The notes under the pieces were generated by a model, which made no database searches, had not been told where the DNA came from, and worked only from the letters and a program-made list of their open reading frames with translations. 64,000 nt of DNA from Burkholderia sp. WSM2230 (GTDB lineage: Bacteria; Pseudomonadota; Gammaproteobacteria; Burkholderiales; Burkholderiaceae): assembly GCF_000472445.1 (NCBI RefSeq), contig NZ_AXAJ01000019.1, positions 44,782 to 108,781 of the forward strand. The letters run 5' to 3'. Each line of letters begins with the position of its first letter. Positions within the stretch are counted from its first letter, which is position 1. Position numbers and translations under genes: made by a program. Below are positions 32,664 through 43,267 of this stretch, piece by piece.

Positions 32664-33728
32664 ATGAGCTTGTTCGATACGATCAACTCGGGCGGCACCC
32701 AGCTTCTCGGTGTGGCATGGCCCACGGTGTGGGCGCTGGTGCGCATCCTGGTGGTAGCCGTCGTGATCCTGCTGTGCGTGGCTTACCTGATTCTATGGGA
32801 GCGTAAGCTGATCGGCTGGATGCACGTGCGTCTCGGCCCGAACCGCGTCGGCCCCGCAGGTCTTCTGCAGCCAATCGCCGACGTGCTGAAGCTGTTGCTC
32901 AAAGAAGTCATTCAGCCGACCCAGGCAAGCCGCTGGATTTACATGATCGCGCCGATCATGGTGGTGGTGCCGGCTTTCGCAGTCTGGGCGGTGATTCCGT
33001 TCCAGGCGGGGGCGGTGCTGGGCGACATCAATGCGGGTCTGCTGTACGCGATCGCGATTTCGTCGATCGGCGTGTACGGCGTGATCCTGGCCGGCTGGGC
33101 ATCGAACTCGAAGTACGCGTTCCTTGGCGCAATGCGCGCCGCGGCGCAGATGGTCTCGTACGAAATTTCGATGGGCTTCGCACTGGTCGTCGTGCTGATG
33201 ACGGCCGGCACGCTGAATCTGTCGGATATCGTCGGTTCGCAGGAACGCGGCTTTTTCGCGGCGCACGGCCTGAACTTCCTGTCGTGGAACTGGCTGCCGC
33301 TCTTGCCGATGTTCGTCGTGTACTTCATCTCGGGCATCGCCGAAACGAACCGTCACCCGTTCGACGTGGTGGAAGGTGAATCGGAAATCGTCGCGGGTCA
33401 CATGATCGATTACTCGGGTATGGCGTTCGCGCTGTTCTTCCTCGCCGAGTACATCAACATGATCGTGATCTCGGCACTGGCGTCGACGCTGTTCCTCGGC
33501 GGCTGGAGCGCACCGTTCGGCTTCCTGTCGTTTATCCCTGGAATCTTCTGGCTCGTCCTCAAGGTTTTCCTGCTGCTGTCGGTATTCATCTGGGCGCGCG
33601 CCACATTCCCGCGCTACCGCTATGACCAGATCATGCGTCTTGGCTGGAAGATTTTTATTCCGGTGTGCGTGGTGTGGCTGGTGGTGGTCGGCTTCTGGAT
33701 CATGTCGCCGTTGAATATCTGGAAATAA
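32664..33728 (+). CDS. nuoH: NADH-quinone oxidoreductase subunit H
   Basis: Membrane subunit of 354 aa joining the peripheral and membrane arms and lining the quinone channel. The conserved segment ERKLIGWMHVRLGPNRVGP is at about 47-65, and GIAETNRHPFDVVEGESE is at about 226-243. Its ATG directly follows the nuoG stop codon. Confidence 0.97.
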   Translation: MSLFDTINSGGTQLLGVAWPTVWALVRILVVAVVILLCVAYLILWERKLIGWMHVRLGPNRVGPAGLLQPIADVLKLLLKEVIQPTQASRWIYMIAPIMVVVPAFAVWAVIPFQAGAVLGDINAGLLYAIAISSIGVYGVILAGWASNSKYAFLGAMRAAAQMVSYEISMGFALVVVLMTAGTLNLSDIVGSQERGFFAAHGLNFLSWNWLPLLPMFVVYFISGIAETNRHPFDVVEGESEIVAGHMIDYSGMAFALFFLAEYINMIVISALASTLFLGGWSAPFGFLSFIPGIFWLVLKVFLLLSVFIWARATFPRYRYDQIMRLGWKIFIPVCVVWLVVVGFWIMSPLNIWK

Positions 33729-33743
33729 AGGGCGGATGAACTC

Positions 33744-34232
33744 ATGACCGCAATCCAAAATTTTTTCAAGACCTTCTTTCTGACGGAGCTCGTCAAGGGC
33801 CTCGCGCTGACCGGACGTTATACGTTCCAGCGCAAGGTGACCGTGCAGTTCCCGGAAGAGAAGACGCCGATCTCGCCGCGCTTTCGCGGCCTGCATGCAC
33901 TGCGCCGCTATGAAAACGGCGAAGAGCGCTGCATCGCGTGCAAGCTGTGCGAAGCGGTGTGTCCGGCGCTCGCCATCACGATCGAATCGGAAACGCGCGA
34001 AGACAACACGCGCCGCACCACGCGTTACGACATCGACCTGACGAAGTGCATCTTCTGCGGTTTTTGCGAAGAGAGCTGCCCAGTCGATTCGATCGTCGAG
34101 ACGCATATTCTCGAATATCACGGCGAAAAACGCGGCGATCTGTACTTCACGAAGGAAATGCTGCTGGCCGTGGGCGATCGCTACGAAGCGGAGATCGCCG
34201 CAAACAAGGCTGCCGACGCACCGTATCGTTAA
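33744..34232 (+). CDS. nuoI: NADH-quinone oxidoreductase subunit I
   Basis: Ferredoxin-like subunit of 162 aa with two [4Fe-4S] clusters (N6a and N6b). The two motifs are CIACKLCEAVCPALAI and CIFCGFCEESCPVDSI. The N-terminal helix anchors it on the membrane arm. A 214-base gap with hairpins separates it from nuoJ. Confidence 0.97.
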   Translation: MTAIQNFFKTFFLTELVKGLALTGRYTFQRKVTVQFPEEKTPISPRFRGLHALRRYENGEERCIACKLCEAVCPALAITIESETREDNTRRTTRYDIDLTKCIFCGFCEESCPVDSIVETHILEYHGEKRGDLYFTKEMLLAVGDRYEAEIAANKAADAPYR

Positions 34233-34312
34233 AGCGTTCAAGTGAAGCGATAGATGCGGCAGTCACGCATCAAGTAAATGCAGCAGTAACACGGCCTGTT
34301 GTCGGGCCGAGC

Positions 34313-34384
34313 GCCGCGGCGTGAATGCCGCGGCATGGCGCACCTGTGCGGCTGTTCTGGCGGTTATCGCGCTGTTGCCAGCGC
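34313..34384 (+). repeat. Two hairpins in the nuoI-nuoJ gap
   Basis: GCCGCGGC (34313-34320) and GCCGCGGC (34327-34334) pair around GTGAAT. Further on GCGCTG (34369-34374) pairs with CAGCGC (34379-34384) around TTGC. Neither has a T-run. The rest of 34233-34446 shows no gene. Confidence 0.55.
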
Positions 34385-34446
34385 GCTTGCCAGATGCACG
34401 TGCCAAAGAAAATGCCTGACGATGGCCTAACGATGAACCGGTAATC

Positions 34447-35130
34447 ATGGAATTCACGACCGTACTGTTCTACATCTTCGCGCTGCTCCTGGTGGTTTCA
34501 GGGGTGAAGGTGATCACCTCGCGCAACGCGGTGTCGTCCGCACTGTTTCTCGTGCTGGCGTTCTTCAACGCGGCGGCTATCTGGATGCTGCTGCAGGCCG
34601 AGTTCCTCGCCATCCTGCTGGTGCTGGTCTATGTGGGCGCGGTGATGGTGCTGTTCCTGTTCGTGGTGATGATGCTGGACATCAACCTCGACGTGCTGCG
34701 CAAGGACTTCAAACGCTTTGTGCCCATGGCGACGCTGGTGGGCGCGATCATCGTGCTCGAAACCGCGCTGATCCTGTGGCACGGCTACGGCGCGACGAGC
34801 ACGGTGGTGCGCGACACGACCGCCGCGGCCAACGGCATGGGCGACTGGTCGAACACGCGCCTGATCGGCAAGGTGATCTACACCGACTACATCTTCGCGT
34901 TCGAAATTGCCGGCCTCGTGCTGCTGGTGGCGATCATCGCGGCTATCGCGCTGACCACGAGCCACAAGAAGGACAGCAAGCGTCAGAGGATCAGCCAGCA
35001 GGTCAAAGTGCGTGCGCAGGATCGCGTGCGCGTCGTGAAGATGCCGTCGGAAAAGAGCGCGGCGACCGTCGCGGCGGAAGAAGCCGCAGCGGCGGCAGCG
35101 GCCGAATCGGCACCTGCCAAGAACAGCTGA
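34447..35130 (+). CDS. nuoJ: NADH-quinone oxidoreductase subunit J
   Basis: Membrane-arm subunit of 227 aa with five predicted transmembrane helices; LLQAEFLAILLVLVYVGAVM contains the conserved helix-3 region. The C-terminal tail beyond about residue 175 is Lys- then Ala/Glu-rich and longer than in E. coli. nuoK follows after 20 bases. Confidence 0.96.
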   Translation: MEFTTVLFYIFALLLVVSGVKVITSRNAVSSALFLVLAFFNAAAIWMLLQAEFLAILLVLVYVGAVMVLFLFVVMMLDINLDVLRKDFKRFVPMATLVGAIIVLETALILWHGYGATSTVVRDTTAAANGMGDWSNTRLIGKVIYTDYIFAFEIAGLVLLVAIIAAIALTTSHKKDSKRQRISQQVKVRAQDRVRVVKMPSEKSAATVAAEEAAAAAAAESAPAKNS

Positions 35131-35150
35131 GCGGACAGGAGATAGAAATC

Positions 35151-35456
35151 ATGTTGACCCTCGCCCATTACCTCGTGCTCGGCGCGATTCTGTTTGCGAT
35201 CAGCGTCGTCGGTATTTTCCTGAACCGCCGCAACGTCATCATCATCCTGATGGCGATCGAATTGATGCTGCTCGCGGTGAACACCAATTTCGTCGCTTTC
35301 TCGCATTACCTCGGCGACGTGCATGGCCAGATTTTCGTGTTTTTTGTGCTGACGGTGGCGGCAGCTGAAGCGGCGATCGGCCTCGCAATTCTGGTGACCC
35401 TGTTCCGTAGTCTCGACACGATCAATGTCGAAGATCTCGATCAGCTCAAAGGTTAA
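35151..35456 (+). CDS. nuoK: NADH-quinone oxidoreductase subunit K
   Basis: Antiporter-related membrane subunit of 101 aa with three helices and the two conserved buried glutamates in LMAIELMLLAVN and AAAEAAIGLA. The ATG at 35151 has CAGGAGATAG upstream. nuoL follows after 17 bases. Confidence 0.97.
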   Translation: MLTLAHYLVLGAILFAISVVGIFLNRRNVIIILMAIELMLLAVNTNFVAFSHYLGDVHGQIFVFFVLTVAAAEAAIGLAILVTLFRSLDTINVEDLDQLKG

Positions 35457-35473
35457 TCTCAGGAAAAGCGGTT

Positions 35474-37543
<2,070 letters not shown>

Positions 37544-37557
37544 GGCGAGGGACACTA

Positions 37558-39048
37558 ATGCACGCTTATCCGATTCTCAGTATTGCAATCTGGTTACCGA
37601 TCCTTTTTGGCCTGCTGGTTCTGGCCATCGGTTCCGACCGCAACCCGGGGCCCGCGCGCTGGGTCGCATTGATCGGCTCGATCGTCAGCTTCGTCGTCAC
37701 GATCCCGCTGATCACCGGGTTTGATTCGAGCACCGCCGATCTGCAGTTCGTCGAAAAGGCCAACTGGATCGAACGATTCAACATTACGTATCACCTCGGT
37801 GTCGACGGCATCTCGATGTGGTTCGTGGTGTTGACCGCATTGATCACCGTGATCGTCGTGATCGCGGCATGGGAAGTGATTACGAAGAACGTGGGCCAGT
37901 ATCTCGCCTCGTTCCTGATCCTCTCGGGCATCATGGTCGGCGTGTTCAGCGCGGCCGACGGGATGCTGTTCTACGTGTTCTTCGAAGCAACGCTGATTCC
38001 GATGTACATCATCATCGGCGTGTGGGGTGGGGCGAACCGCGTCTACGCGGCGTTCAAGTTCTTCCTGTACACGCTGATGGGCTCGTTGCTGATGCTTGTC
38101 GCGCTGCTCTATCTGTACATCGAAACGGGCACGTTCGATCTCGCCACCTGGCAGCATGCGCAGATCGCGATGACGCCGCAGGTCCTGCTATTCATAGCGT
38201 TCTTCATGGCGTTCGCCGTGAAGGTGCCGATGTGGCCGGTGCACACGTGGTTGCCTGATGCGCACGTGGAAGCGCCGACGGGCGGCTCCGTCGTGCTGGC
38301 TGCGATCATGCTGAAACTGGGCGCATACGGCTTCCTGCGTTTCTCGATGCCGATCGCGCCGGACGCAAGCCACTTCCTCGCGCCGGTCGTCATCACGCTG
38401 TCGCTGATCGCGGTGATCTACATCGGTCTGGTCGCGATGGTGCAGGCCGACATGAAGAAGCTGGTCGCGTATTCGTCGATCGCGCACATGGGTTTCGTCA
38501 CGCTCGGCTTCTTTATCTTCAATCAGCTCGGCGTGGAAGGCGCGATCGTGCAGATGATCTCGCACGGCTTCGTGTCCGGCGCGATGTTCCTTAGCATCGG
38601 CGTGCTGTACGACCGCATGCACTCGCGTCAGATCGCGGACTACGGCGGCGTCGTCAACGTCATGCCGAAATTCGCGGCCTTTGTGATGCTGTTTTCAATG
38701 GCGAATTGCGGCTTGCCGGGTACCTCGGGTTTCGTCGGCGAATTCATGGTGATTCTCGCAGCCGTCCAGTACAACTTCTGGATTGCGGGCGGTGCCGCCG
38801 TGACGCTGATTCTCGGTGCGGCCTACACGCTGTGGATGTACAAGCGCGTCTACTTCGGCGCGGTCGCGAATGACCACGTGAAGAGTCTGCTCGACATCGG
38901 CCGCCGCGAATTTTTCATGCTGGCAGTGCTCGCCGCACTGACGCTCTTCATGGGCCTGTATCCGAAGCCCTTTACCGATGTGATGCACGTATCCGTGGAA
39001 AACCTCCTCTCCCACGTTGCGCAATCGAAGCTGCCGTTGTCTCAGTAA
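37558..39048 (+). CDS. nuoM: NADH-quinone oxidoreductase subunit M
   Basis: Second antiporter-like proton-pumping subunit, 496 aa. Conserved sequences include FYVFFEATLIPMYIIIGVWGG (two adjoining parts), KVPMWPVHTWLPDAHVEAPT and AYSSIAHMGFVTLG, with the pumping Glu and Lys residues. Fourteen helices are expected. nuoL ends 14 bases upstream. Confidence 0.97.
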   Translation: MHAYPILSIAIWLPILFGLLVLAIGSDRNPGPARWVALIGSIVSFVVTIPLITGFDSSTADLQFVEKANWIERFNITYHLGVDGISMWFVVLTALITVIVVIAAWEVITKNVGQYLASFLILSGIMVGVFSAADGMLFYVFFEATLIPMYIIIGVWGGANRVYAAFKFFLYTLMGSLLMLVALLYLYIETGTFDLATWQHAQIAMTPQVLLFIAFFMAFAVKVPMWPVHTWLPDAHVEAPTGGSVVLAAIMLKLGAYGFLRFSMPIAPDASHFLAPVVITLSLIAVIYIGLVAMVQADMKKLVAYSSIAHMGFVTLGFFIFNQLGVEGAIVQMISHGFVSGAMFLSIGVLYDRMHSRQIADYGGVVNVMPKFAAFVMLFSMANCGLPGTSGFVGEFMVILAAVQYNFWIAGGAAVTLILGAAYTLWMYKRVYFGAVANDHVKSLLDIGRREFFMLAVLAALTLFMGLYPKPFTDVMHVSVENLLSHVAQSKLPLSQ

Positions 39049-39072
39049 CGCAGAGCGGAGGAATTAAAGACC

Positions 39073-40545
39073 ATGCAAAACGCCCCTATGACTGCTCTGT
39101 TGCCCGACGCGCTGCTGATGCTCGCCGTTGTCGTCGCGTGGCTCAACGACACGTTCGTCGGCCAGGCCGGTCGCCGTACCACGTATTGGATCGCGGTCCT
39201 GTCGACGCTCGTCGCCGGCATCTGGTTCGCGGTCAATGCGTTCGACCCGTCGGTGCACTACTTCTTCAGCCGCATGTACGTGGTGGACTCGTTCGCGAGC
39301 CTGATGAAAGCGGTGGTGACGCTCGGCTATACCGTCACGATCATCTATTCGCGGCGCTACCTCGACGATCGCGGGCTGTACCGCGGCGAGTTCTTCCTGC
39401 TGGGCATGTTCTCGCTGCTCGGTCAGCTTGTCATGATCTCCGGCAACAACTTCCTGACGCTGTACCTCGGTCTGGAGCTGATGTCGCTGTCGCTGTACGG
39501 CGTGATCGCGCTGCGCCGCGAGGCCGCACCGTCGAACGAAGCTGCGATGAAGTACTACGTGCTCGGCGCGCTGGCTTCCGGCTTCCTGCTGTACGGCATT
39601 TCCATGCTGTATGGCGCGACTGGCTCGCTGGAGCTGAACGAGGTCTTCAAGGCAATCGGTCAGAGCCACTATGATCCGGGCGTGCTGCTGTTCGGCGTGA
39701 TCTTCATCGTCGCGGGCGTCGCCTTCAAGATGGGTGCCGTGCCGTTCCACATGTGGGTGCCTGACGTCTATCAAGGCGCGCCGACGGCGATGACGCTGCT
39801 GGTCGGCGGCGGCCCGAAGGTGGCGGCGTTCGCATGGGGTCTGCGCTTTCTGGTGATGGGTCTGCTGCCGCTCGCGGTCGAATGGCAGCAAATGCTGGTG
39901 ATTTTGGCGGCGCTGTCGCTGATCGTCGGCAACATCACCGGTATCGTGCAGCGCAACGTCAAGCGTATGCTCGCGTACTCGGCCATCTCGAACATGGGCT
40001 TCGTGCTGCTCGGCCTGCTGGCCGGCGTGGTCGACCACAAGACGACGGGCGCGGCCAGCGCGTACGGCTCGGCCATGTACTACAGCATCGTCTATCTGAT
40101 CACGACGATGGGTACTTTCGGCGTCATCATGCTGCTCGCGCGCCGCGAGTTCGAAGCGGACACGCTCGACGACTTCAAGGGCCTGAATCAACGCAGCCCG
40201 GTGTTCGCGTTCGTGATGATGGTGATGATGTTCTCGCTCGCCGGCATTCCGCCTGCAGTCGGCTTCTACGCGAAGCTCGCAGTGCTGCAGGCCACGATGA
40301 ACGCGGGCCTGACCTGGCTGACGGTGCTGGCCGTGATCACGTCGCTGTTCGGCGCGTTCTACTACCTGCGCATCGTGAAGCTGATGTACTTTGACGAGCC
40401 GCAAGACAAGTCGGCCATCACTGCCGACACGGGCACGCGCGCGTTGCTCGCACTGAATGGCGTGGCTGTGCTGGTGCTCGGCATCGTGCCGGACCCGCTG
40501 TTGAAGGCTTGCCTGCAGGCTATCCAGCACACGCTGTCGTTCTGA
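39073..40545 (+). CDS. nuoN: NADH-quinone oxidoreductase subunit N
   Basis: Third antiporter-like subunit, 490 aa. LYLGLELMSLSLYGVIALRR and GAVPFHMWVPDVYQGAPTAM mark the conserved proton-path residues. CGGAGGAATTAAAGACC precedes the ATG. The stop codon overlaps the DUF2818 start (TGATG), so the latter is translationally coupled to complex I. Confidence 0.97.
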   Translation: MQNAPMTALLPDALLMLAVVVAWLNDTFVGQAGRRTTYWIAVLSTLVAGIWFAVNAFDPSVHYFFSRMYVVDSFASLMKAVVTLGYTVTIIYSRRYLDDRGLYRGEFFLLGMFSLLGQLVMISGNNFLTLYLGLELMSLSLYGVIALRREAAPSNEAAMKYYVLGALASGFLLYGISMLYGATGSLELNEVFKAIGQSHYDPGVLLFGVIFIVAGVAFKMGAVPFHMWVPDVYQGAPTAMTLLVGGGPKVAAFAWGLRFLVMGLLPLAVEWQQMLVILAALSLIVGNITGIVQRNVKRMLAYSAISNMGFVLLGLLAGVVDHKTTGAASAYGSAMYYSIVYLITTMGTFGVIMLLARREFEADTLDDFKGLNQRSPVFAFVMMVMMFSLAGIPPAVGFYAKLAVLQATMNAGLTWLTVLAVITSLFGAFYYLRIVKLMYFDEPQDKSAITADTGTRALLALNGVAVLVLGIVPDPLLKACLQAIQHTLSF

Positions 40546-40841
40546 TGTCCGCAGCTGGCTGGTTTATCGTGCTGTTGGCGCTGGTCGGCGCCAACGTGCC
40601 GTTCCTGAATCAGCGACTCTTCGCCGCCGTGCCGCTTAAGGCGGCGAAGAAAAGCGCCTGGATCCGCATTGCCGAGCTGATCGTGCTGTACTTCGTGGTC
40701 GGCGCGCTCGGCTTTCTGCTTGAAGCGCGTGCCGGCAATCGCTTCGAACAGGGTTGGCAGTTCTACGCCATCACGTTCGCGCTTTTCGTTGTCTTCGCCT
40801 TTCCCGGCTTCACCTTCCAGTATCTCGTCAAACGCCGCTGA
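40545..40841 (+). CDS. DUF2818 membrane protein
   Basis: Small protein of 98 aa with three hydrophobic segments (about 2-19, 42-62 and 72-92). NVPFLNQRLFAAVPLK is the family-typical first loop. Start and stop overlap with nuoN show it is the last gene of the nuo operon. It is a betaproteobacterial family without an assigned role; association with complex I assembly is only suggested by position. Confidence 0.88.
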   Translation: MSAAGWFIVLLALVGANVPFLNQRLFAAVPLKAAKKSAWIRIAELIVLYFVVGALGFLLEARAGNRFEQGWQFYAITFALFVVFAFPGFTFQYLVKRR

Positions 40842-40884
40842 CGGCCTCACGCCGTCGCGCACCAAGCTGTTCCGAGGTCCGCAT

Positions 40885-41469
40885 ATGGCTGAACTTCCTG
40901 ATCACGACGCTGTTCTTACCGAGACCTGTGTCGACAGTAAGACGGTCCATGAAGGGCCGTTTCTGACGCTTAAATGTGACACCGTTCGCCTGCCGGACGG
41001 CAAGCATGCCACTCGCGAGTATGTGCAGCATCCCGGCGCAGTCATGGTGATTCCCTTGTTCGACGACCATCGCGTGCTGCTGGAAAGCCAGTATCGTTAT
41101 CCGATGGGCAAGGTCATGGTCGAATATCCGGCAGGCAAGCTGGATCCGAACGAGGGCGCGCTCACTTGCGCGATTCGCGAGTTGCGCGAGGAGACGGGTT
41201 ACACAGCGCGCGAGTATGTGTACCTCACGCGTATTCACCCGATTATTTCCTACTCGACTGAATTCATCGACATCTATCTCGCTCGGGGACTCACGTCTGG
41301 CGAGCGCAATCTCGACGACGGCGAGTTCCTCGAAATGTTCACTGCGACGCTTCCCGAAGTGTCAGAGTGGGTGCGGACCGGCAAGATCACAGACGTGAAA
41401 ACGATTATCGGCACGTTCTGGCTGGAGAAGGTGTTGTCGGGCGAGTGGCCGATGGCCCAAGCCCAATAG
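40885..41469 (+). CDS. NUDIX hydrolase, ADP-ribose pyrophosphatase type
   Basis: Cytoplasmic hydrolase of 194 aa that probably cleaves ADP-ribose or related nucleoside diphosphate sugars. The Nudix box GX5EX7REUXEEXGU is complete: GKLDPNEGALTCAIRELREE followed by TGY. The N-terminal ADPRase-like part has VMVIPLFDDHRVLLESQYR. The ATG at 40885 (MAELPDHD) was preferred to an upstream frame that would overlap DUF2818. A terminator follows at 41514-41550. Confidence 0.92.
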   Translation: MAELPDHDAVLTETCVDSKTVHEGPFLTLKCDTVRLPDGKHATREYVQHPGAVMVIPLFDDHRVLLESQYRYPMGKVMVEYPAGKLDPNEGALTCAIRELREETGYTAREYVYLTRIHPIISYSTEFIDIYLARGLTSGERNLDDGEFLEMFTATLPEVSEWVRTGKITDVKTIIGTFWLEKVLSGEWPMAQAQ

Positions 41470-41513
41470 TTCCTGACGTCCGCCGGCGCAAAAGACGTTT
41501 GTGCCATATGCAG

Positions 41514-41550
41514 AAGCCCCTGCCGGTCCTTGACTGGCAGGGGCTTTGTC
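41514..41550 (+). terminator. Terminator after the NUDIX gene
   Basis: AAGCCCCTGCC (41514-41524) pairs perfectly with GGCAGGGGCTT (41536-41546) and is followed by TTGTCATTG, a weak T-run. Confidence 0.75.
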
Positions 41551-41733
41551 ATTGTCGGGCACGACAAGACTTCGCTCCATATTTCCTATGGTCTCTGAAC
41601 AAATGCGCTGTTGTCCTATGCCATCCGACAGTCTCGCGTCATTGCCGCGGTAATCGTAGTATGGAACTCCGGCAAACCGGTCCATTGCTCGATTAGTTGG
41701 GATGCCGAAGCATATCCGACGCATGGGGCTGGC

Positions 41734-41767
41734 CCGGAACAGGTTGTCACTTGACAACCTGTTCCGG
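41734..41767. promoter_or_regulatory. Perfect 34-bp palindromic operator of the toxin-antitoxin-like operon
   Basis: Two 16-base arms, CCGGAACAGGTTGTCA and its exact reverse complement, are separated by CT. It ends 22 bases before the small-protein ATG. It covers a consensus -35 box TTGACA at 41751-41756; TAAATT at 41774-41779 is a fitting -10 at 17 bases. It has no T-run, so it is an operator rather than a terminator. Binding of the operon's own HTH protein is the natural inference. With that -10 the transcript would start only a few bases before the ATG, so the exact start needs mapping. The rest of 41551-41733 shows no gene. Confidence 0.8.
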
Positions 41768-41789
41768 CAGTATTAAATTGGAGGGCAGG

Positions 41790-42047
41790 ATGGTTCGTGG
41801 AGTCCACGCTAAGAAAGAGATCGAGGCCGCGTTGGCATATGCAGAGCGGCGTGGGTGGCGCATAAAGGGCGGAGGCAAGGGCCACGCGTGGGGAAAGATG
41901 TATTGCCCTTACAAAGACGCGGAGTGTCGTTGTGGAGAATTCTGCATCTCAAGTATATGGAGTACACCCAAGAATGCCGTCAATCACGCCCGGCACTTGC
42001 GGCGTGTGGTCGACAACTGCACGGCGCACCGTTCAGATCGGCATTGA
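41790..42047 (+). CDS. HicA-like small basic protein, candidate toxin
   Basis: Protein of 85 aa with an alpha-beta-beta-beta-alpha pattern like HicA mRNA interferases: helix 8-21, GWRIKGGGKGHAWGKMYC strands at 22-39 with His32 where HicA has its catalytic His, strand 52-57 and helix 62-76. Unusual features are a cysteine cluster (Cys39, 46, 48 and 52, C-X6-C-X-C-X3-C), possibly metal-binding. GGAGGG and GGCAGG stand just before the ATG. It is followed by an HTH gene 37 bases downstream and preceded by a 34-bp palindrome. Toxin function is an inference from fold pattern and operon layout. Confidence 0.65.
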   Translation: MVRGVHAKKEIEAALAYAERRGWRIKGGGKGHAWGKMYCPYKDAECRCGEFCISSIWSTPKNAVNHARHLRRVVDNCTAHRSDRH

Positions 42048-42084
42048 ATGAGAAGGTCTTGGCTGAATAGAGCAGGAGTAGCAA

Positions 42085-42609
42085 ATGGAATATACATTCA
42101 CGTTGAAGTACAAGCTTGCGTCGCAAGACTGCGATCTTGACGCAATTGTCGACCGCCTGGGCGAGGCGGGGTGTGACGACGCCACTATCGGCGTCGGGCA
42201 ACCGGGGCGGCTCGCGCTCGTCTTTTCTCGAGAAGCCGCGTCCGCATTTGAGGCGCTCATCAGCGCGCTTGGCGACGTCAAGCAAGCCGTGCCGTCCGCG
42301 CGGCTAGTCGAAGCCGGCCCGGATTTCGTGGGCCTGACTGACGTAGCGGAGATCGCCGGCGTGTCGCGGCAAAACATGCGCAAGCTCATGTTGAACCATG
42401 CAGTTGAATTTCCGTCGCCGGTGCATGAGGGAAGCGCGTCGGTCTGGCATCTGTCGGACGTACTGGACTGGCTGAACTCGCGCGGTGGATACGACATCAA
42501 GCCAGACGTTTTCGACGTCGCGAAGTCGGCAAAGCAGATCAACCTTGCCAAAGAAGTGCGGGAACTCGAACCGCGGCTCAATCGTCGGTTGGAATGCCTG
42601 GTAGCGTGA
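42085..42609 (+). CDS. HTH DNA-binding protein, candidate antitoxin and autoregulator
   Basis: Protein of 174 aa. Residues 1-75 look like a small alpha/beta domain (YTFTLKYKL and IGVGQPGRLALVF strands). Residues about 82-133 form an AlpA/MerR-like helix-turn-helix (GLTDVAEIAGVSRQNMRKLM, then SVWHLSDVLDWLNSRG). The C-terminal 40 residues are charged and helical. AGGAG lies eight bases before the ATG. It follows the HicA-like gene in one operon and is the obvious ligand for the upstream palindrome. Unlike HicB it is not an RHH protein; whether it neutralises the small protein is unknown. Confidence 0.7.
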   Translation: MEYTFTLKYKLASQDCDLDAIVDRLGEAGCDDATIGVGQPGRLALVFSREAASAFEALISALGDVKQAVPSARLVEAGPDFVGLTDVAEIAGVSRQNMRKLMLNHAVEFPSPVHEGSASVWHLSDVLDWLNSRGGYDIKPDVFDVAKSAKQINLAKEVRELEPRLNRRLECLVA

Positions 42610-42743
42610 GCGTTCAATACATCCGGCAGCGTTGCGCAGCATTCGGCAATGGTTTGCGCGAAACGTTAAAATCGCTCACCACTTCTGGTTTCTGGCAGCG
42701 CCTTGGCATTGGCACGCTGCCTCCAACTTTTTGCGAACGACCG

Positions 42744-42771
42744 TTCACATATTTTCGTTTTGCGCTAAACT
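42744..42771 (+). promoter_or_regulatory. Promoter of the DUF1178 gene
   Basis: TTCACA at 42744-42749 and TAAACT at 42766-42771, spacer 16 bases, with the ATG 22 bases further on. It gives DUF1178 and the following genes transcription independent of the toxin-antitoxin-like unit. Confidence 0.6.
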
Positions 42772-42793
42772 GGCACGCAAGCCCTAACTCCAC

Positions 42794-43219
42794 ATGAAGG
42801 TCCTCGATTTACAGTGTCCGCACGGCCATCGGTTCGAAGGCTGGTTTGCTTCGGCTGATGACTTCGAATCGCAGCAGTCCCGCAAGCTGGTCGAATGTCC
42901 GATTTGCGGAGCGAACGAGGTGAGCCGTTTGCCGTCGGCTCCGCGCCTGAATCTCTCGGGTGCGGTAGAGACGAAAGCGCCCGCGGCCCCCACCGAGTTG
43001 CAGGCGCGTGTCATGCGGGCATTGCGCGAGGTACTGGAAAAGACCGAGAACGTGGGCGACCGCTTCGCCGAGGAAGCGCGGCGCATTCACTATAACGAGG
43101 CGCCCGCACGCAATATTCGCGGCGTCACGACACCGGAAGACGCGCGAGCTTTGGTTGAAGAAGGCATCGAAGTGATGCCGCTGCCGGTCCCGGCTGCCTT
43201 GAAGGAACCGCTGCAATAG
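42794..43219 (+). CDS. DUF1178 zinc-ribbon-like protein
   Basis: Protein of 141 aa. The N-terminus has a putative metal site of paired Cys: LQCPHGHRFEGWF and VECPICGANEVSRLP. The middle is a charged helix and the C-terminus has GVTTPEDARALVEEGIEVMPLP, typical of DUF1178. Function is unknown. It precedes the acyl-CoA dehydrogenase genes by 48 bases and may be transcribed with them. Confidence 0.88.
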   Translation: MKVLDLQCPHGHRFEGWFASADDFESQQSRKLVECPICGANEVSRLPSAPRLNLSGAVETKAPAAPTELQARVMRALREVLEKTENVGDRFAEEARRIHYNEAPARNIRGVTTPEDARALVEEGIEVMPLPVPAALKEPLQ

Positions 43220-43267
43220 CGCGGTGGCTTCCTGGCGGCGGGTGGTGGCGGCCAGGAGACACTACGC

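Noticed and set aside
41734..41767. Palindrome considered as a terminator
   Set aside because: No T-run on either side, it overlaps a -35 box, and the NUDIX gene already has a terminator at 41514-41550.
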